A DNA stretch of 34,799 nt from Tritrichomonas musculus (taxonomy: Eukaryota > Parabasalia > Tritrichomonadida > Tritrichomonadidae). Of the stretch, positions 10,063 through 22,946 are shown one piece after another. The notes under the pieces were generated by a model, which was not told where the DNA came from, searched no databases, and saw only the letters and a list, made by a program, of their open reading frames with translations. A program made the position numbers and the translations under genes. Location: positions 1-34,799 of the forward strand of contig JAPFFF010000165.1 in assembly GCA_039105265.1 (NCBI GenBank), written 5' to 3'. Numbering within the stretch: position 1 is the stretch's first letter; each line of letters starts with the position of its first letter.

Positions 10063-13000
10063 GGTGGAAACTTGGTTTCCTTATTTCTTTACCTCCACCT
10101 GCAGCTGAGAAGCGATAGCCGCAGGTGGAAGGCTAAATTGGTAAATAGTGATTTTCCACCTGCAGCTGTCGCAGCTCAGCCGCAGGTGGAAACTTGGTTT
10201 CCTTATTTCTTTACCTCCACCTGCAGCTGAGAAGCGATAGCCGCAGGTGGAAACTTGGTTTCCTTATTTCTTTACCTCCACCTGCAGCTGAGAAGCGATA
10301 GCCGCAGGTGGAAGGCTAAATTGGTAAATAGTGATTTTCCACCTGCAGCTGTCGCAGCTCAGCCGCAGGTGGAAACTTGGTTTCCTTATTTCTTTACCTC
10401 CACCTGCAGCTGAGAAGCGATAGCCGCAGGTGGAAACTTGGTTTCCTTATTTCTTTACCTCCACCTGCAGCTGAGAAGCGATAGCCGCAGGTGGAAACTT
10501 GGTTTCCTTATTTCTTTACTTCCACCTGCAGCTGAGAAGCGATAGCCGCAGGTGGAAACTTGGTTTCCTTATTTCTTTACCACCACCTGCAGCTGAGAAG
10601 CGATAGCCGTAGGTGGAAACTTGATTTCCTTATTTCTTTACCTCCACCTGCAGTTGAGAAGCGATAGCCGTAGGTGGAAACTTGGTTTCCTTATTTCTTT
10701 ACTTCCACCTGCAGCTGAGAAGCGATAGCCGCAGGTGGAAACTTGGTTTCCTTATTTCTTTACCTCCACCTGCAGCTGAGAAGCGATAGCCGCAGGTGGA
10801 AGGCTAAATTGGTAAAGAGTGATTTTCCACCTGCAGCTGTCGCAGCTCAGCCGCAGGTGGAAACTTGGTTTCCTTATTTCTTTACTTCCACCTGCAGCTG
10901 AGAAGCGATAGCCGCAGGTGGAAGGCTAAATTGGTAAATAGTGATTTTCCACCTGCAGCTGTCGCAGCTCAGCCGCAGGTGGAAACTTGGTTTCCTTATT
11001 TCTTTACCTCCACCTGCAGCTGAGAAGCGATAGCCGCAGGTGGAATGCTAAATTGGTAAATAGTGATTTTCCACCTGCAGCTGTCGCAGCTCAGCCGCAG
11101 GTGGAAACTTGGTTTCCTTATTTCTTTACCTCCACCTGCAGCTGAGAATAGATAGCCGCAGGTGGAAGGCTAAATTGGTAAAGATTGATTTTCCACCTGC
11201 AGCTGTCGCAGCTCAGCCGCAGGTGGAAACTTGGTTTCCTTATTTCTTTACTTCCACCTGCAGCTGAGAAGAGATAGCCGCAGGTGGAAGGCTAAATTGG
11301 TAAATAGTGATTTTCCACCTGCAGCTGTCGCAGCTCAGCCGCAGGTGGAAACTTGGTTTCCTTATTTCTTTACCTCCACCTGCAGCTGAGAAGCGATAGC
11401 CGCAGGTGGAAGGCTAAATTGGTAAATAGTGATTTTCCACCTGCAGCTGTCGCAGCTCAGCCGCAGGTGGAAACTTGGTTTCCTTATTTCTTTACCTCCA
11501 CCTGCAGCTGAGAAGCGATAGCCGCAGGTGGAATGCTAAATTGTTAAATAGTGATTTTCCACCTGCAGCTGTCGCAGCTCAGCCGCAGGTGGAAACTTGG
11601 TTTCCTTATTTCTTTACCTCCACCTGCAGCTGAGAAGCGATAGCCGCAGGTGGAAGGCTAAATTGGTAAATAGTGATTTTCCACCTGCAGCTGTCGCAGC
11701 TCAGCCGCAGGTGGAAACTTGGTTTCCTTATTTCTTTACCTCCACCTGCAGCTGAGAAGCGATAGCCGCAGGTGGAAACTTGGTTTCCTTATTTCTTTAC
11801 CTCCACCTGCAGCTGAGAAGCGATAGCCGCAGGTGGAAACTTGGTTTCCTTATTTCTTTACCTCCACCTGCAGCTGAGAAGCGATAGCCGCAGGTGGAAG
11901 GCTAAATTGGTAAATAGTGATTTTCCACCTGCAGCTGTCGCAGCTCAGCCGCAGGTGGAAACTTGGTTTCCTTATTTCTTTACCTCCACCTGCAGCTGAG
12001 AAGCGATAGCCGCAGGTGGAAGGCTAAATTGGTAAATAGTGATTTTCCACCTGCAGCTGTCGCAGCTCAGCCGCAGGTGGAAACTTGGTTTCCTTATTTC
12101 TTTACTTCCACCTGCAGCTGAGAAGCGATAGCCGCAGGTGGAAACTTGGTTTCCTTATTTCTTTACCTCCACCTGCAGCTGAGAAGCGATAGCCGTAGGT
12201 GGAAACTTGGTTTCCTTATTTCTTTACCTCCACCTGCAGCTGAGAAGCGATAGCCGCAGGTGGAAGGCTAAATTGGTAAATAGTGATTTTCCACCTGCAG
12301 CTGTCGCAGCTCAGCCGCAGGTGGAAACTTGGTTTCCTTATTTCTTTACTTCCACCTGCAGCTGAGAAGCGATAGCCGCAGGTGGGAACTTGATTTCCTT
12401 ATTTCTTTACCTCCACCTGCAGCTGAGAAGCGATAGCCGTAGGTGGAAACTTGGTTTCCTTATTTCTTTACCTCCACCTGCAGCTGAGAAGCGATAGCCG
12501 CAGGTGGAAGGCTAAATTGGTAAATAGTGATTTTCCACCTGCAGCTGTCGCAGCTCAGCCGCAGGTGGAAACTTGGTTTCCTTATTTCTTTACTTCCACC
12601 TGCAGCTGAGAAGCGATAGCCGCAGGTGGAAACTTGGTTTCCTTATTTCTTTACTTCCACCTGCAGCTGAGAAGCGATAGCCGCAGGTGGAAACTTGATT
12701 TCCTTATTTCTTTACCTCCACCTGCAGCTGAGAAGCGATAGCCGTAGGTGGAAACTTGGTTTCCTTATTTCTTTACCTCCACCTGCAGCTGAGAAGCGAT
12801 AGCCGCAGGTGGAAGGCTAAATTGGTAAATAGTGATTTTCCACCTGCAGCTGTCGCAGCTCAGCCGCAGGTGGAAACTTGGTTTCCTTATTTCTTTACCT
12901 CCACCTGCAGCTGAGAAGCGATAGCCGCAGGTGGAAACTTGGTTTCCTTATTTCTTTACCTCCACCTGCAGCTGAGAAGCGATAGCCGCAGGTGGAAGGC

Positions 13001-15748
13001 TAAATTGGTAAATAGTGATTTTCCACCTGCAGCTGTCGCAGCTCAGCCGCAGGTGGAAACTTGGTTTCCTTATTTCTTTACCTCCACCTGCAGCTGAGAA
13101 GCGATAGCCGCAGGTGGAAGGCTAAATTGGTAAATAGTGATTTTCCACCTGCAGCTGTCGCAGCTCAGCCGCAGGTGGAAACTTGGTTTCCTTATTTCTT
13201 TACCTCCACCTGCAGCTGAGAAGCGATAGCCGCAGGTGGAAGGCTAAATTGGTAAATAGTGATTTTCCACCTGCAGCTGTCGCAGCTCAGCCGCAGGTGG
13301 AAACTTGGTTTCCTTATTTCTTTACCTCCACCTGCAGCTGAGAAGCGATAGCCGCAGGTGGAAGGCTAAATTGGTAAAGAGTGATTTTCCACCTGCAGCT
13401 GTCGCAGCTCAGCCGCAGGTGGAAACTTGGTTTCCTTATTTCTTTACTTCCACCTGCAGCTGAGAATCGATAGCCGCAGGTGGAAGGCTAAATTGGTAAA
13501 TAGTGATTTTCCACCTGCAGCTGTCGCAGCTCAGCCGCAGGTGGAAACTTGGTTTCCTTATTTCTTTACTTCCACCTGCAGCTGAGAATCGATAGCCGCA
13601 GGTGGAAGGCTAAATTGGTAAAGAGTGATTTTCCACCTGCAGCTGTCGCAGCTCAGCCGCAGGTGGAAACTTGGTTTCCTTATTTCTTTACCTCCACCTG
13701 CAGCTGAGAATCGATAGCCGCAGGTGGAAGGCTAAATTGGTAAATAGTGATTTTCCACCTGCAGCTGTCGCAGCTCAGCCGCAGGTGGAAACTTGGTTTC
13801 CTTATTTCTTTACCTCCACCTGCAGCTGAGAAGCGATAGCCGCAGGTGGAAGGCTAAATTGGTAAATAGTGATTTTCCACCTGCAGCTGTCGCAGCTCAG
13901 CCGCAGGTGGAAACTTGGTTTCCTTATTTCTTTACCTCCACCTGCAGCTGAGAAGCGATAGCCGCAGGTGGAAGGCTAAATTGGTAAATAGTGATTTTCC
14001 ACCTGCAGCTGTCGCAGCTCAGCCGCAGGTGGAAACTTGGTTTCCTTATTTCTTTACCTCCACCTGCAGCTGAGAATCGATAGCCGCAGGTGGAAGGCTA
14101 AATTGGTAAAGATTGATTTTCCACCTGCAGCTGTCGCAGCTCAGCCGCAGGTGGAAACTTGGTTTCCTTATTTCTTTACTTCCACCTGCAGCTGAGAAGC
14201 GATAGCCGCAGGTGGAAGGCTAAATTGGTAAAGAGTGATTTTCCACCTGCAGCTGTCGCAGCTCAGCCGCAGGTGGAAACTTGGTTTCCTTATTTCTTTA
14301 CTTCCACCTGCAGCTGAGAATCGATAGCCGCAGGTGGAAGGCTAAATTGGTAAATAGTGATTTTCCACCTGCAGCTGTCGCAGCTCAGCCGCAGGTGGAA
14401 ACTTGGTTTCCTTATTTCTTTACCTCCACCTGCAGCTGAGAAGCGATAGCCGCAGGTGGAAACTTGGTTTCCTTATTTCTTTACCTCCACCTGCAGCTGA
14501 GAAGCGATAGCCGCAGGTGGAAGGCTAAATTGGTAAATAGTGATTTTCCACCTGCAGCTGTCGCAGCTCAGCCGCAGGTGGAAACTTGGTTTCCTTATTT
14601 CTTTACCTCCACCTGCAGCTGAGAAGCGATAGCCGCAGGTGGAAACTTGGTTTCCTTATTTCTTTACCTCCACCTGCAGCTGAGAAGCGATAGCCGCAGG
14701 TGGAAGGCTAAATTGGTAAATAGTGATTTTCCACCTGCAGCTGTCGCAGCTCAGCCGCAGGTGGAAACTTGGTTTCCTTATTTCTTTACCTCCACCTGCA
14801 GCTGAGAAGCGATAGCCGCAGGTGGGAACTTGGTTTCCTTATTTCTTTACCTCCACCTGCAGCTGAGAAGCGATAGCCGTAGGTGGAAACTTGGTTTCCT
14901 TATTTCTTTACCTCCACCTGCAGCTGAGAAGCGATAGCCGCAGGTGGAAGGCTAAATTGGTAAATAGTGATTTTCCACCTGCAGCTGTCGCAGCTCAGCC
15001 GCAGGTGGAAACTTGGTTTCCTTATTTCTTTACCTCCACCTGCAGCTGAGAAGCGATAGCCGCAGGTGGAAGGCTAAATTGGTAAATAGTGATTTTCCAC
15101 CTGCAGCTGTCGCAGCTCAGCCGCAGGTGGAAACTTGGTTTCCTTATTTCTTTACCTCCACCTGCAGCTGAGAAGCGATAGCCGCAGGTGGAAGGCTAAA
15201 TTGGTAAATAGTGATTTTCCACCTGCAGCTGTCGCAGCTCAGCCGCAGGTGGAAACTTGGTTTCCTTATTTCTTTACCTCCACCTGCAGCTGAGAAGCGA
15301 TAGCCGCAGGTGGAAGGCTAAATTGGTAAATAGTGATTTTCCACCTGCAGCTGTCGCAGCTCAGCCGCAGGTGGAAACTTGGTTTCCTTATTTCTTTACC
15401 TCCACCTGCAGCTGAGAAGCGATAGCCGCAGGTGGAAGGCTAAATTGGTAAATAGTGATTTTCCACCTGCAGCTGTCGCAGCTCAGCCGCAGGTGGAAAC
15501 TTGGTTTCCTTATTTCTTTACCTCCACCTGCAGCTGAGAAGAGATAGCCGCAGGTGGAAGGCTAAATTGGTAAATAGTGATTTTCCACCTGCAGCTGTCG
15601 CAGCTCAGCCGCAGGTGGAAACTTGGTTTCCTTATTTCTTTACTTCCACCTGCAGCTGAGAAGCGATAGCCGCAGGTGGAAGGCTAAATTGGTAAAGAGT
15701 GATTTTCCACCTGCAGCTGTCGCAGCTCAGCCGCAGGTGGAAACTTGG

Positions 15749-18700
15749 TTTCCTTATTTCTTTACCTCCACCTGCAGTTGAGAAGCGATAGCCGTAGGTG
15801 GAAACTTGGTTTCCTTATTTCTTTACCTCCACCTGCAGCTGAGAAGCGATAGCCGCAGGTGGAAACTTGGTTTCCTTATTTCTTTACCTCCACCTGCAGC
15901 TGAGAAGCGATAGCCGCAGGTGGAAGGCTAAATTGGTAAATAGTGATTTTCCACCTGCAGCTGTCGCAGCTCAGCCGCAGGTGGAAACTTGGTTTCCTTA
16001 TTTCTTTACCTCCACCTGCAGCTGAGAAGCGATAGCCGCAGGTGGAAACTTGGTTTCCTTATTTCTTTACCTCCACCTGCAGCTGAGAAGCGATAGCCGC
16101 AGGTGGAAGGCTAAATTGGTAAATAGTGATTTTCCACCTGCAGCTGTCGCAGCTCAGCCGCAGGTGGAAACTTGGTTTCCTTATTTCTTTACTTCCACCT
16201 GCAGCTGAGAAGCGATAGCTGCAGGTGGAAACTTGGTTTCCTTATTTCTTTACCTCCACCTGCAGCTGAGAAGCGATAGCCGCAGGTGGAAACTTGGTTT
16301 CCTTATTTCTTTACTTCCACCTGCAGCTGAGAAGCGATAGCCGCAGGTGGAAACTTGGTTTCCTTATTTCTTTACCTCCACCTGCAGCTGAGAAGCGATA
16401 GCCGTAGGTGGAAACTTGATTTCCTTATTTCTTTACCTCCACCTGCAGTTGAGAAGCGATAGCCGTAGGTGGAAACTTGGTTTCCTTATTTCTTTACTTC
16501 CACCTGCAGCTGAGAAGCGATAGCCGCAGGTGGAAACTTGGTTTCCTTATTTCTTTACCTCCACCTGCAGCTGAGAAGCGATAGCCGCAGGTGGAAGGCT
16601 AAATTGGTAAATAGTGATTTTCCACCTGCAGCTGTCGCAGCTCAGCCGCAGGTGGAAACTTGGTTTCCTTATTTCTTTACCTCCACCTGCAGCTGAGAAG
16701 CGATAGCCGCAGGTGGAAGGCTAAATTGGTAAATAGTGATTTTCCACCTGCAGCTGTCGCAGCTCAGCCGCAGGTGGAAACTTGGTTTCCTTATTTCTTT
16801 ACCTCCACCTGCAGCTGAGAAGAGATAGCCGCAGGTGGAAGGCTAAATTGGTAAATAGTGATTTTCCACCTGCAGCTGTCGCAGCTCAGCCGCAGGTGGA
16901 AACTTGGTTTCCTTATTTCTTTACCTCCACCTGCAGCTGAGAAGCGATAGCCGCAGGTGGAAACTTGGTTTCCTTATTTCTTTACCTCCACCTGCAGCTG
17001 AGAAGCGATAGCCGCAGGTGGAAGGCTAAATTGGTAAATAGTGATTTTCCACCTGCAGCTGTCGCAGCTCAGCCGCAGGTGGAAACTTGGTTTCCTTATT
17101 TCTTTACCTCCACCTGCAGCTGAGAAGCGATAGCCGCAGGTGGAAGGCTAAATTGGTAAATAGTGATTTTCCACCTGCAGCTGTCGCAGCTCAGCCGCAG
17201 GTGGAAACTTGGTTTCCTTATTTCTTTACCTCCACCTGCAGCTGTCGCAGCTCAGCCGCAGGTGGAAACTTGGTTTCCTTATTTCTTTACCTCCACCTGC
17301 AGCTGAGAAGCGATAGCCGCAGGTGGAAGGCTAAATTGGTAAATAGTGATTTTCCACCTGCAGCTGTCGCAGCTCAGCCGCAGGTGGAAACTTGGTTTCC
17401 TTATTTCTTTACCTCCACCTGCAGCTGAGAAGCGATAGCCGCAGGTGGAAACTTGGTTTCCTTATTTCTTTACCTCCACCTGCAGCTGAGAAGCGATAGC
17501 CGCAGGTGGAAGGCTAAATTGGTAAATAGTGATTTTCCACCTGCAGCTGTCGCAGCTCAGCCGCAGGTGGAAACTTGGTTTCCTTATTTCTTTACCTCCA
17601 CCTGCAGCTGAGAAGCGATAGCCGCAGGTGGAAACTTGGTTTCCTTATTTCTTTACCTCCACCTGCAGCTGAGAAGCGATAGCCGCAGGTGGAAACTTGG
17701 TTTCCTTATTTCTTTACTTCCACCTGCAGCTGAGAAGCGATAGCCGCAGGTGGAAACTTGGTTTCCTTATTTCTTTACCACCACCTGCAGCTGAGAAGCG
17801 ATAGCCGTAGGTGGAAACTTGATTTCCTTATTTCTTTACCTCCACCTGCAGTTGAGAAGCGATAGCCGTAGGTGGAAACTTGGTTTCCTTATTTCTTTAC
17901 TTCCACCTGCAGCTGAGAAGCGATAGCCGCAGGTGGAAACTTGGTTTCCTTATTTCTTTACCTCCACCTGCAGCTGAGAAGCGATAGCCGCAGGTGGAAG
18001 GCTAAATTGGTAAAGAGTGATTTTCCACCTGCAGCTGTCGCAGCTCAGCCGCAGGTGGAAACTTGGTTTCCTTATTTCTTTACCTCCACCTGCAGCTGAG
18101 AAGCGATAGCCGCAGGTGGAAGGCTAAATTGGTAAAGAGTGATTTTCCACCTGCAGCTGTCGCAGCTCAGCCGCAGGTGGAAACTTGGTTTCCTTATTTC
18201 TTTACCTCCACCTGCAGCTGAGAAGCGATAGCCGCAGGTGGAATGCTAAATTGGTAAATAGTGATTTTCCACCTGCAGCTGTCGCAGCTCAGCCGCAGGT
18301 GGAAACTTGGTTTCCTTATTTCTTTACCTCCACCTGCAGCTGAGAATAGATAGCCGCAGGTGGAAGGCTAAATTGGTAAAGATTGATTTTCCACCTGCAG
18401 CTGTCGCAGCTCAGCCGCAGGTGGAAACTTGGTTTCCTTATTTCTTTACTTCCACCTGCAGCTGAGAAGAGATAGCCGCAGGTGGAAGGCTAAATTGGTA
18501 AATAGTGATTTTCCACCTGCAGCTGTCGCAGCTCAGCCGCAGGTGGAAACTTGGTTTCCTTATTTCTTTACCTCCACCTGCAGCTGAGAAGCGATAGCCG
18601 CAGGTGGAAGGCTAAATTGGTAAATAGTGATTTTCCACCTGCAGCTGTCGCAGCTCAGCCGCAGGTGGAAACTTGGTTTCCTTATTTCTTTACCTCCACC

Positions 18701-21700
18701 TGCAGCTGAGAAGCGATAGCCGCAGGTGGAATGCTAAATTGTTAAATAGTGATTTTCCACCTGCAGCTGTCGCAGCTCAGCCGCAGGTGGAAACTTGGTT
18801 TCCTTATTTCTTTACCTCCACCTGCAGCTGAGAAGCGATAGCCGCAGGTGGAAGGCTAAATTGGTAAATAGTGATTTTCCACCTGCAGCTGTCGCAGCTC
18901 AGCCGCAGGTGGAAACTTGGTTTCCTTATTTCTTTACCTCCACCTGCAGCTGAGAAGCGATAGCCGCAGGTGGAAACTTGGTTTCCTTATTTCTTTACCT
19001 CCACCTGCAGCTGAGAAGCGATAGCCGCAGGTGGAAACTTGGTTTCCTTATTTCTTTACCTCCACCTGCAGCTGAGAAGCGATAGCCGCAGGTGGAAGGC
19101 TAAATTGGTAAATAGTGATTTTCCACCTGCAGCTGTCGCAGCTCAGCCGCAGGTGGAAACTTGGTTTCCTTATTTCTTTACCTCCACCTGCAGCTGAGAA
19201 GCGATAGCCGCAGGTGGAAGGCTAAATTGGTAAATAGTGATTTTCCACCTGCAGCTGTCGCAGCTCAGCCGCAGGTGGAAACTTGGTTTCCTTATTTCTT
19301 TACTTCCACCTGCAGCTGAGAAGCGATAGCCGCAGGTGGAAACTTGGTTTCCTTATTTCTTTACCTCCACCTGCAGCTGAGAAGCGATAGCCGTAGGTGG
19401 AAACTTGGTTTCCTTATTTCTTTACCTCCACCTGCAGCTGAGAAGCGATAGCCGCAGGTGGAAGGCTAAATTGGTAAATAGTGATTTTCCACCTGCAGCT
19501 GTCGCAGCTCAGCCGCAGGTGGAAACTTGGTTTCCTTATTTCTTTACTTCCACCTGCAGCTGAGAAGCGATAGCCGCAGGTGGGAACTTGATTTCCTTAT
19601 TTCTTTACCTCCACCTGCAGCTGAGAAGCGATAGCCGTAGGTGGAAACTTGGTTTCCTTATTTCTTTACCTCCACCTGCAGCTGAGAAGCGATAGCCGCA
19701 GGTGGAAGGCTAAATTGGTAAATAGTGATTTTCCACCTGCAGCTGTCGCAGCTCAGCCGCAGGTGGAAACTTGGTTTCCTTATTTCTTTACTTCCACCTG
19801 CAGCTGAGAAGCGATAGCCGCAGGTGGAAACTTGGTTTCCTTATTTCTTTACTTCCACCTGCAGCTGAGAAGCGATAGCCGCAGGTGGAAACTTGATTTC
19901 CTTATTTCTTTACCTCCACCTGCAGCTGAGAAGCGATAGCCGTAGGTGGAAACTTGGTTTCCTTATTTCTTTACCTCCACCTGCAGCTGAGAAGCGATAG
20001 CCGCAGGTGGAAGGCTAAATTGGTAAATAGTGATTTTCCACCTGCAGCTGTCGCAGCTCAGCCGCAGGTGGAAACTTGGTTTCCTTATTTCTTTACCTCC
20101 ACCTGCAGCTGAGAAGCGATAGCCGCAGGTGGAAACTTGGTTTCCTTATTTCTTTACCTCCACCTGCAGCTGAGAAGCGATAGCCGCAGGTGGAAGGCTA
20201 AATTGGTAAATAGTGATTTTCCACCTGCAGCTGTCGCAGCTCAGCCGCAGGTGGAAACTTGGTTTCCTTATTTCTTTACCTCCACCTGCAGCTGAGAAGC
20301 GATAGCCGCAGGTGGAAGGCTAAATTGGTAAATAGTGATTTTCCACCTGCAGCTGTCGCAGCTCAGCCGCAGGTGGAAACTTGGTTTCCTTATTTCTTTA
20401 CCTCCACCTGCAGCTGAGAAGCGATAGCCGCAGGTGGAAGGCTAAATTGGTAAATAGTGATTTTCCACCTGCAGCTGTCGCAGCTCAGCCGCAGGTGGAA
20501 ACTTGGTTTCCTTATTTCTTTACCTCCACCTGCAGCTGAGAAGCGATAGCCGCAGGTGGAAGGCTAAATTGGTAAAGAGTGATTTTCCACCTGCAGCTGT
20601 CGCAGCTCAGCCGCAGGTGGAAACTTGGTTTCCTTATTTCTTTACTTCCACCTGCAGCTGAGAATCGATAGCCGCAGGTGGAAGGCTAAATTGGTAAATA
20701 GTGATTTTCCACCTGCAGCTGTCGCAGCTCAGCCGCAGGTGGAAACTTGGTTTCCTTATTTCTTTACTTCCACCTGCAGCTGAGAATCGATAGCCGCAGG
20801 TGGAAGGCTAAATTGGTAAAGAGTGATTTTCCACCTGCAGCTGTCGCAGCTCAGCCGCAGGTGGAAACTTGGTTTCCTTATTTCTTTACCTCCACCTGCA
20901 GCTGAGAATCGATAGCCGCAGGTGGAAGGCTAAATTGGTAAATAGTGATTTTCCACCTGCAGCTGTCGCAGCTCAGCCGCAGGTGGAAACTTGGTTTCCT
21001 TATTTCTTTACCTCCACCTGCAGCTGAGAAGCGATAGCCGCAGGTGGAAGGCTAAATTGGTAAATAGTGATTTTCCACCTGCAGCTGTCGCAGCTCAGCC
21101 GCAGGTGGAAACTTGGTTTCCTTATTTCTTTACCTCCACCTGCAGCTGAGAAGCGATAGCCGCAGGTGGAAGGCTAAATTGGTAAATAGTGATTTTCCAC
21201 CTGCAGCTGTCGCAGCTCAGCCGCAGGTGGAAACTTGGTTTCCTTATTTCTTTACCTCCACCTGCAGCTGAGAATCGATAGCCGCAGGTGGAAGGCTAAA
21301 TTGGTAAAGATTGATTTTCCACCTGCAGCTGTCGCAGCTCAGCCGCAGGTGGAAACTTGGTTTCCTTATTTCTTTACTTCCACCTGCAGCTGAGAAGCGA
21401 TAGCCGCAGGTGGAAGGCTAAATTGGTAAAGAGTGATTTTCCACCTGCAGCTGTCGCAGCTCAGCCGCAGGTGGAAACTTGGTTTCCTTATTTCTTTACT
21501 TCCACCTGCAGCTGAGAATCGATAGCCGCAGGTGGAAGGCTAAATTGGTAAATAGTGATTTTCCACCTGCAGCTGTCGCAGCTCAGCCGCAGGTGGAAAC
21601 TTGGTTTCCTTATTTCTTTACCTCCACCTGCAGCTGAGAAGCGATAGCCGCAGGTGGAAACTTGGTTTCCTTATTTCTTTACCTCCACCTGCAGCTGAGA

Positions 21701-22946
21701 AGCGATAGCCGCAGGTGGAAGGCTAAATTGGTAAATAGTGATTTTCCACCTGCAGCTGTCGCAGCTCAGCCGCAGGTGGAAACTTGGTTTCCTTATTTCT
21801 TTACCTCCACCTGCAGCTGAGAAGCGATAGCCGCAGGTGGAAACTTGGTTTCCTTATTTCTTTACCTCCACCTGCAGCTGAGAAGCGATAGCCGCAGGTG
21901 GAAGGCTAAATTGGTAAATAGTGATTTTCCACCTGCAGCTGTCGCAGCTCAGCCGCAGGTGGAAACTTGGTTTCCTTATTTCTTTACCTCCACCTGCAGC
22001 TGAGAAGCGATAGCCGCAGGTGGGAACTTGGTTTCCTTATTTCTTTACCTCCACCTGCAGCTGAGAAGCGATAGCCGTAGGTGGAAACTTGGTTTCCTTA
22101 TTTCTTTACCTCCACCTGCAGCTGAGAAGCGATAGCCGCAGGTGGAAGGCTAAATTGGTAAATAGTGATTTTCCACCTGCAGCTGTCGCAGCTCAGCCGC
22201 AGGTGGAAACTTGGTTTCCTTATTTCTTTACCTCCACCTGCAGCTGAGAAGCGATAGCCGCAGGTGGAAGGCTAAATTGGTAAATAGTGATTTTCCACCT
22301 GCAGCTGTCGCAGCTCAGCCGCAGGTGGAAACTTGGTTTCCTTATTTCTTTACCTCCACCTGCAGCTGAGAAGCGATAGCCGCAGGTGGAAGGCTAAATT
22401 GGTAAATAGTGATTTTCCACCTGCAGCTGTCGCAGCTCAGCCGCAGGTGGAAACTTGGTTTCCTTATTTCTTTACCTCCACCTGCAGCTGAGAAGCGATA
22501 GCCGCAGGTGGAAGGCTAAATTGGTAAATAGTGATTTTCCACCTGCAGCTGTCGCAGCTCAGCCGCAGGTGGAAACTTGGTTTCCTTATTTCTTTACCTC
22601 CACCTGCAGCTGAGAAGCGATAGCCGCAGGTGGAAGGCTAAATTGGTAAATAGTGATTTTCCACCTGCAGCTGTCGCAGCTCAGCCGCAGGTGGAAACTT
22701 GGTTTCCTTATTTCTTTACCTCCACCTGCAGCTGAGAAGAGATAGCCGCAGGTGGAAGGCTAAATTGGTAAATAGTGATTTTCCACCTGCAGCTGTCGCA
22801 GCTCAGCCGCAGGTGGAAACTTGGTTTCCTTATTTCTTTACTTCCACCTGCAGCTGAGAAGCGATAGCCGCAGGTGGAAGGCTAAATTGGTAAAGAGTGA
22901 TTTTCCACCTGCAGCTGTCGCAGCTCAGCCGCAGGTGGAAACTTGG
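15749..22946. repeat. HOR copy 2 (118 modules, 7198 bp)
   Basis: Second full copy. Module order matches copy 1 throughout the stretches I compared. The clearest difference is at 18054-18175, where this copy has ttacctcc in an A module and aaagagtg in the following B, while copies 1 and 3 have ttacttcc and aaatagtg. Such copy-specific changes argue that the copies are real and not one sequence repeated by an assembler. Confidence 0.93.
17200..17260. repeat. Chimeric module: A spacer with B-type palindrome (HOR copy 2)
   Basis: Same chimera as in HOR copy 1, displaced by exactly 7198 bp, so it was made once and then spread with the HOR. Confidence 0.9.

Larger units (their letters stand above)
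8551..15748. repeat. HOR copy 1 (118 modules, 7198 bp)
   Basis: First full copy of the higher-order repeat. Identity with the sequence 7198 bp downstream begins at 8551: base 8550 is a (ttgattt) where 15748 is g (ttggttt), and module order to the left disagrees. The period is exact: rare markers recur at +7198, such as gatagctgca near 9018, caccacc at 10581, the B variant ggaatgctaaattgttaaa at 11527, and ggtgggaac at 14821. 7198 equals 61 x 118. The HOR contains A and B modules in a fixed irregular order, including a cluster of gaatcg-marked A modules at about 13418-14332. Confidence 0.93.

Noticed and set aside
9889-10230. 113-codon open frame (repeated at 17087-17428 and 24285-24626)
   Set aside because: It is translated satellite: it lies wholly within A, B and chimeric modules, its protein repeats the same short segments, and it exists only because the chimeric module lacks the stop of a normal A module. 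It recurs only because the HOR recurs.
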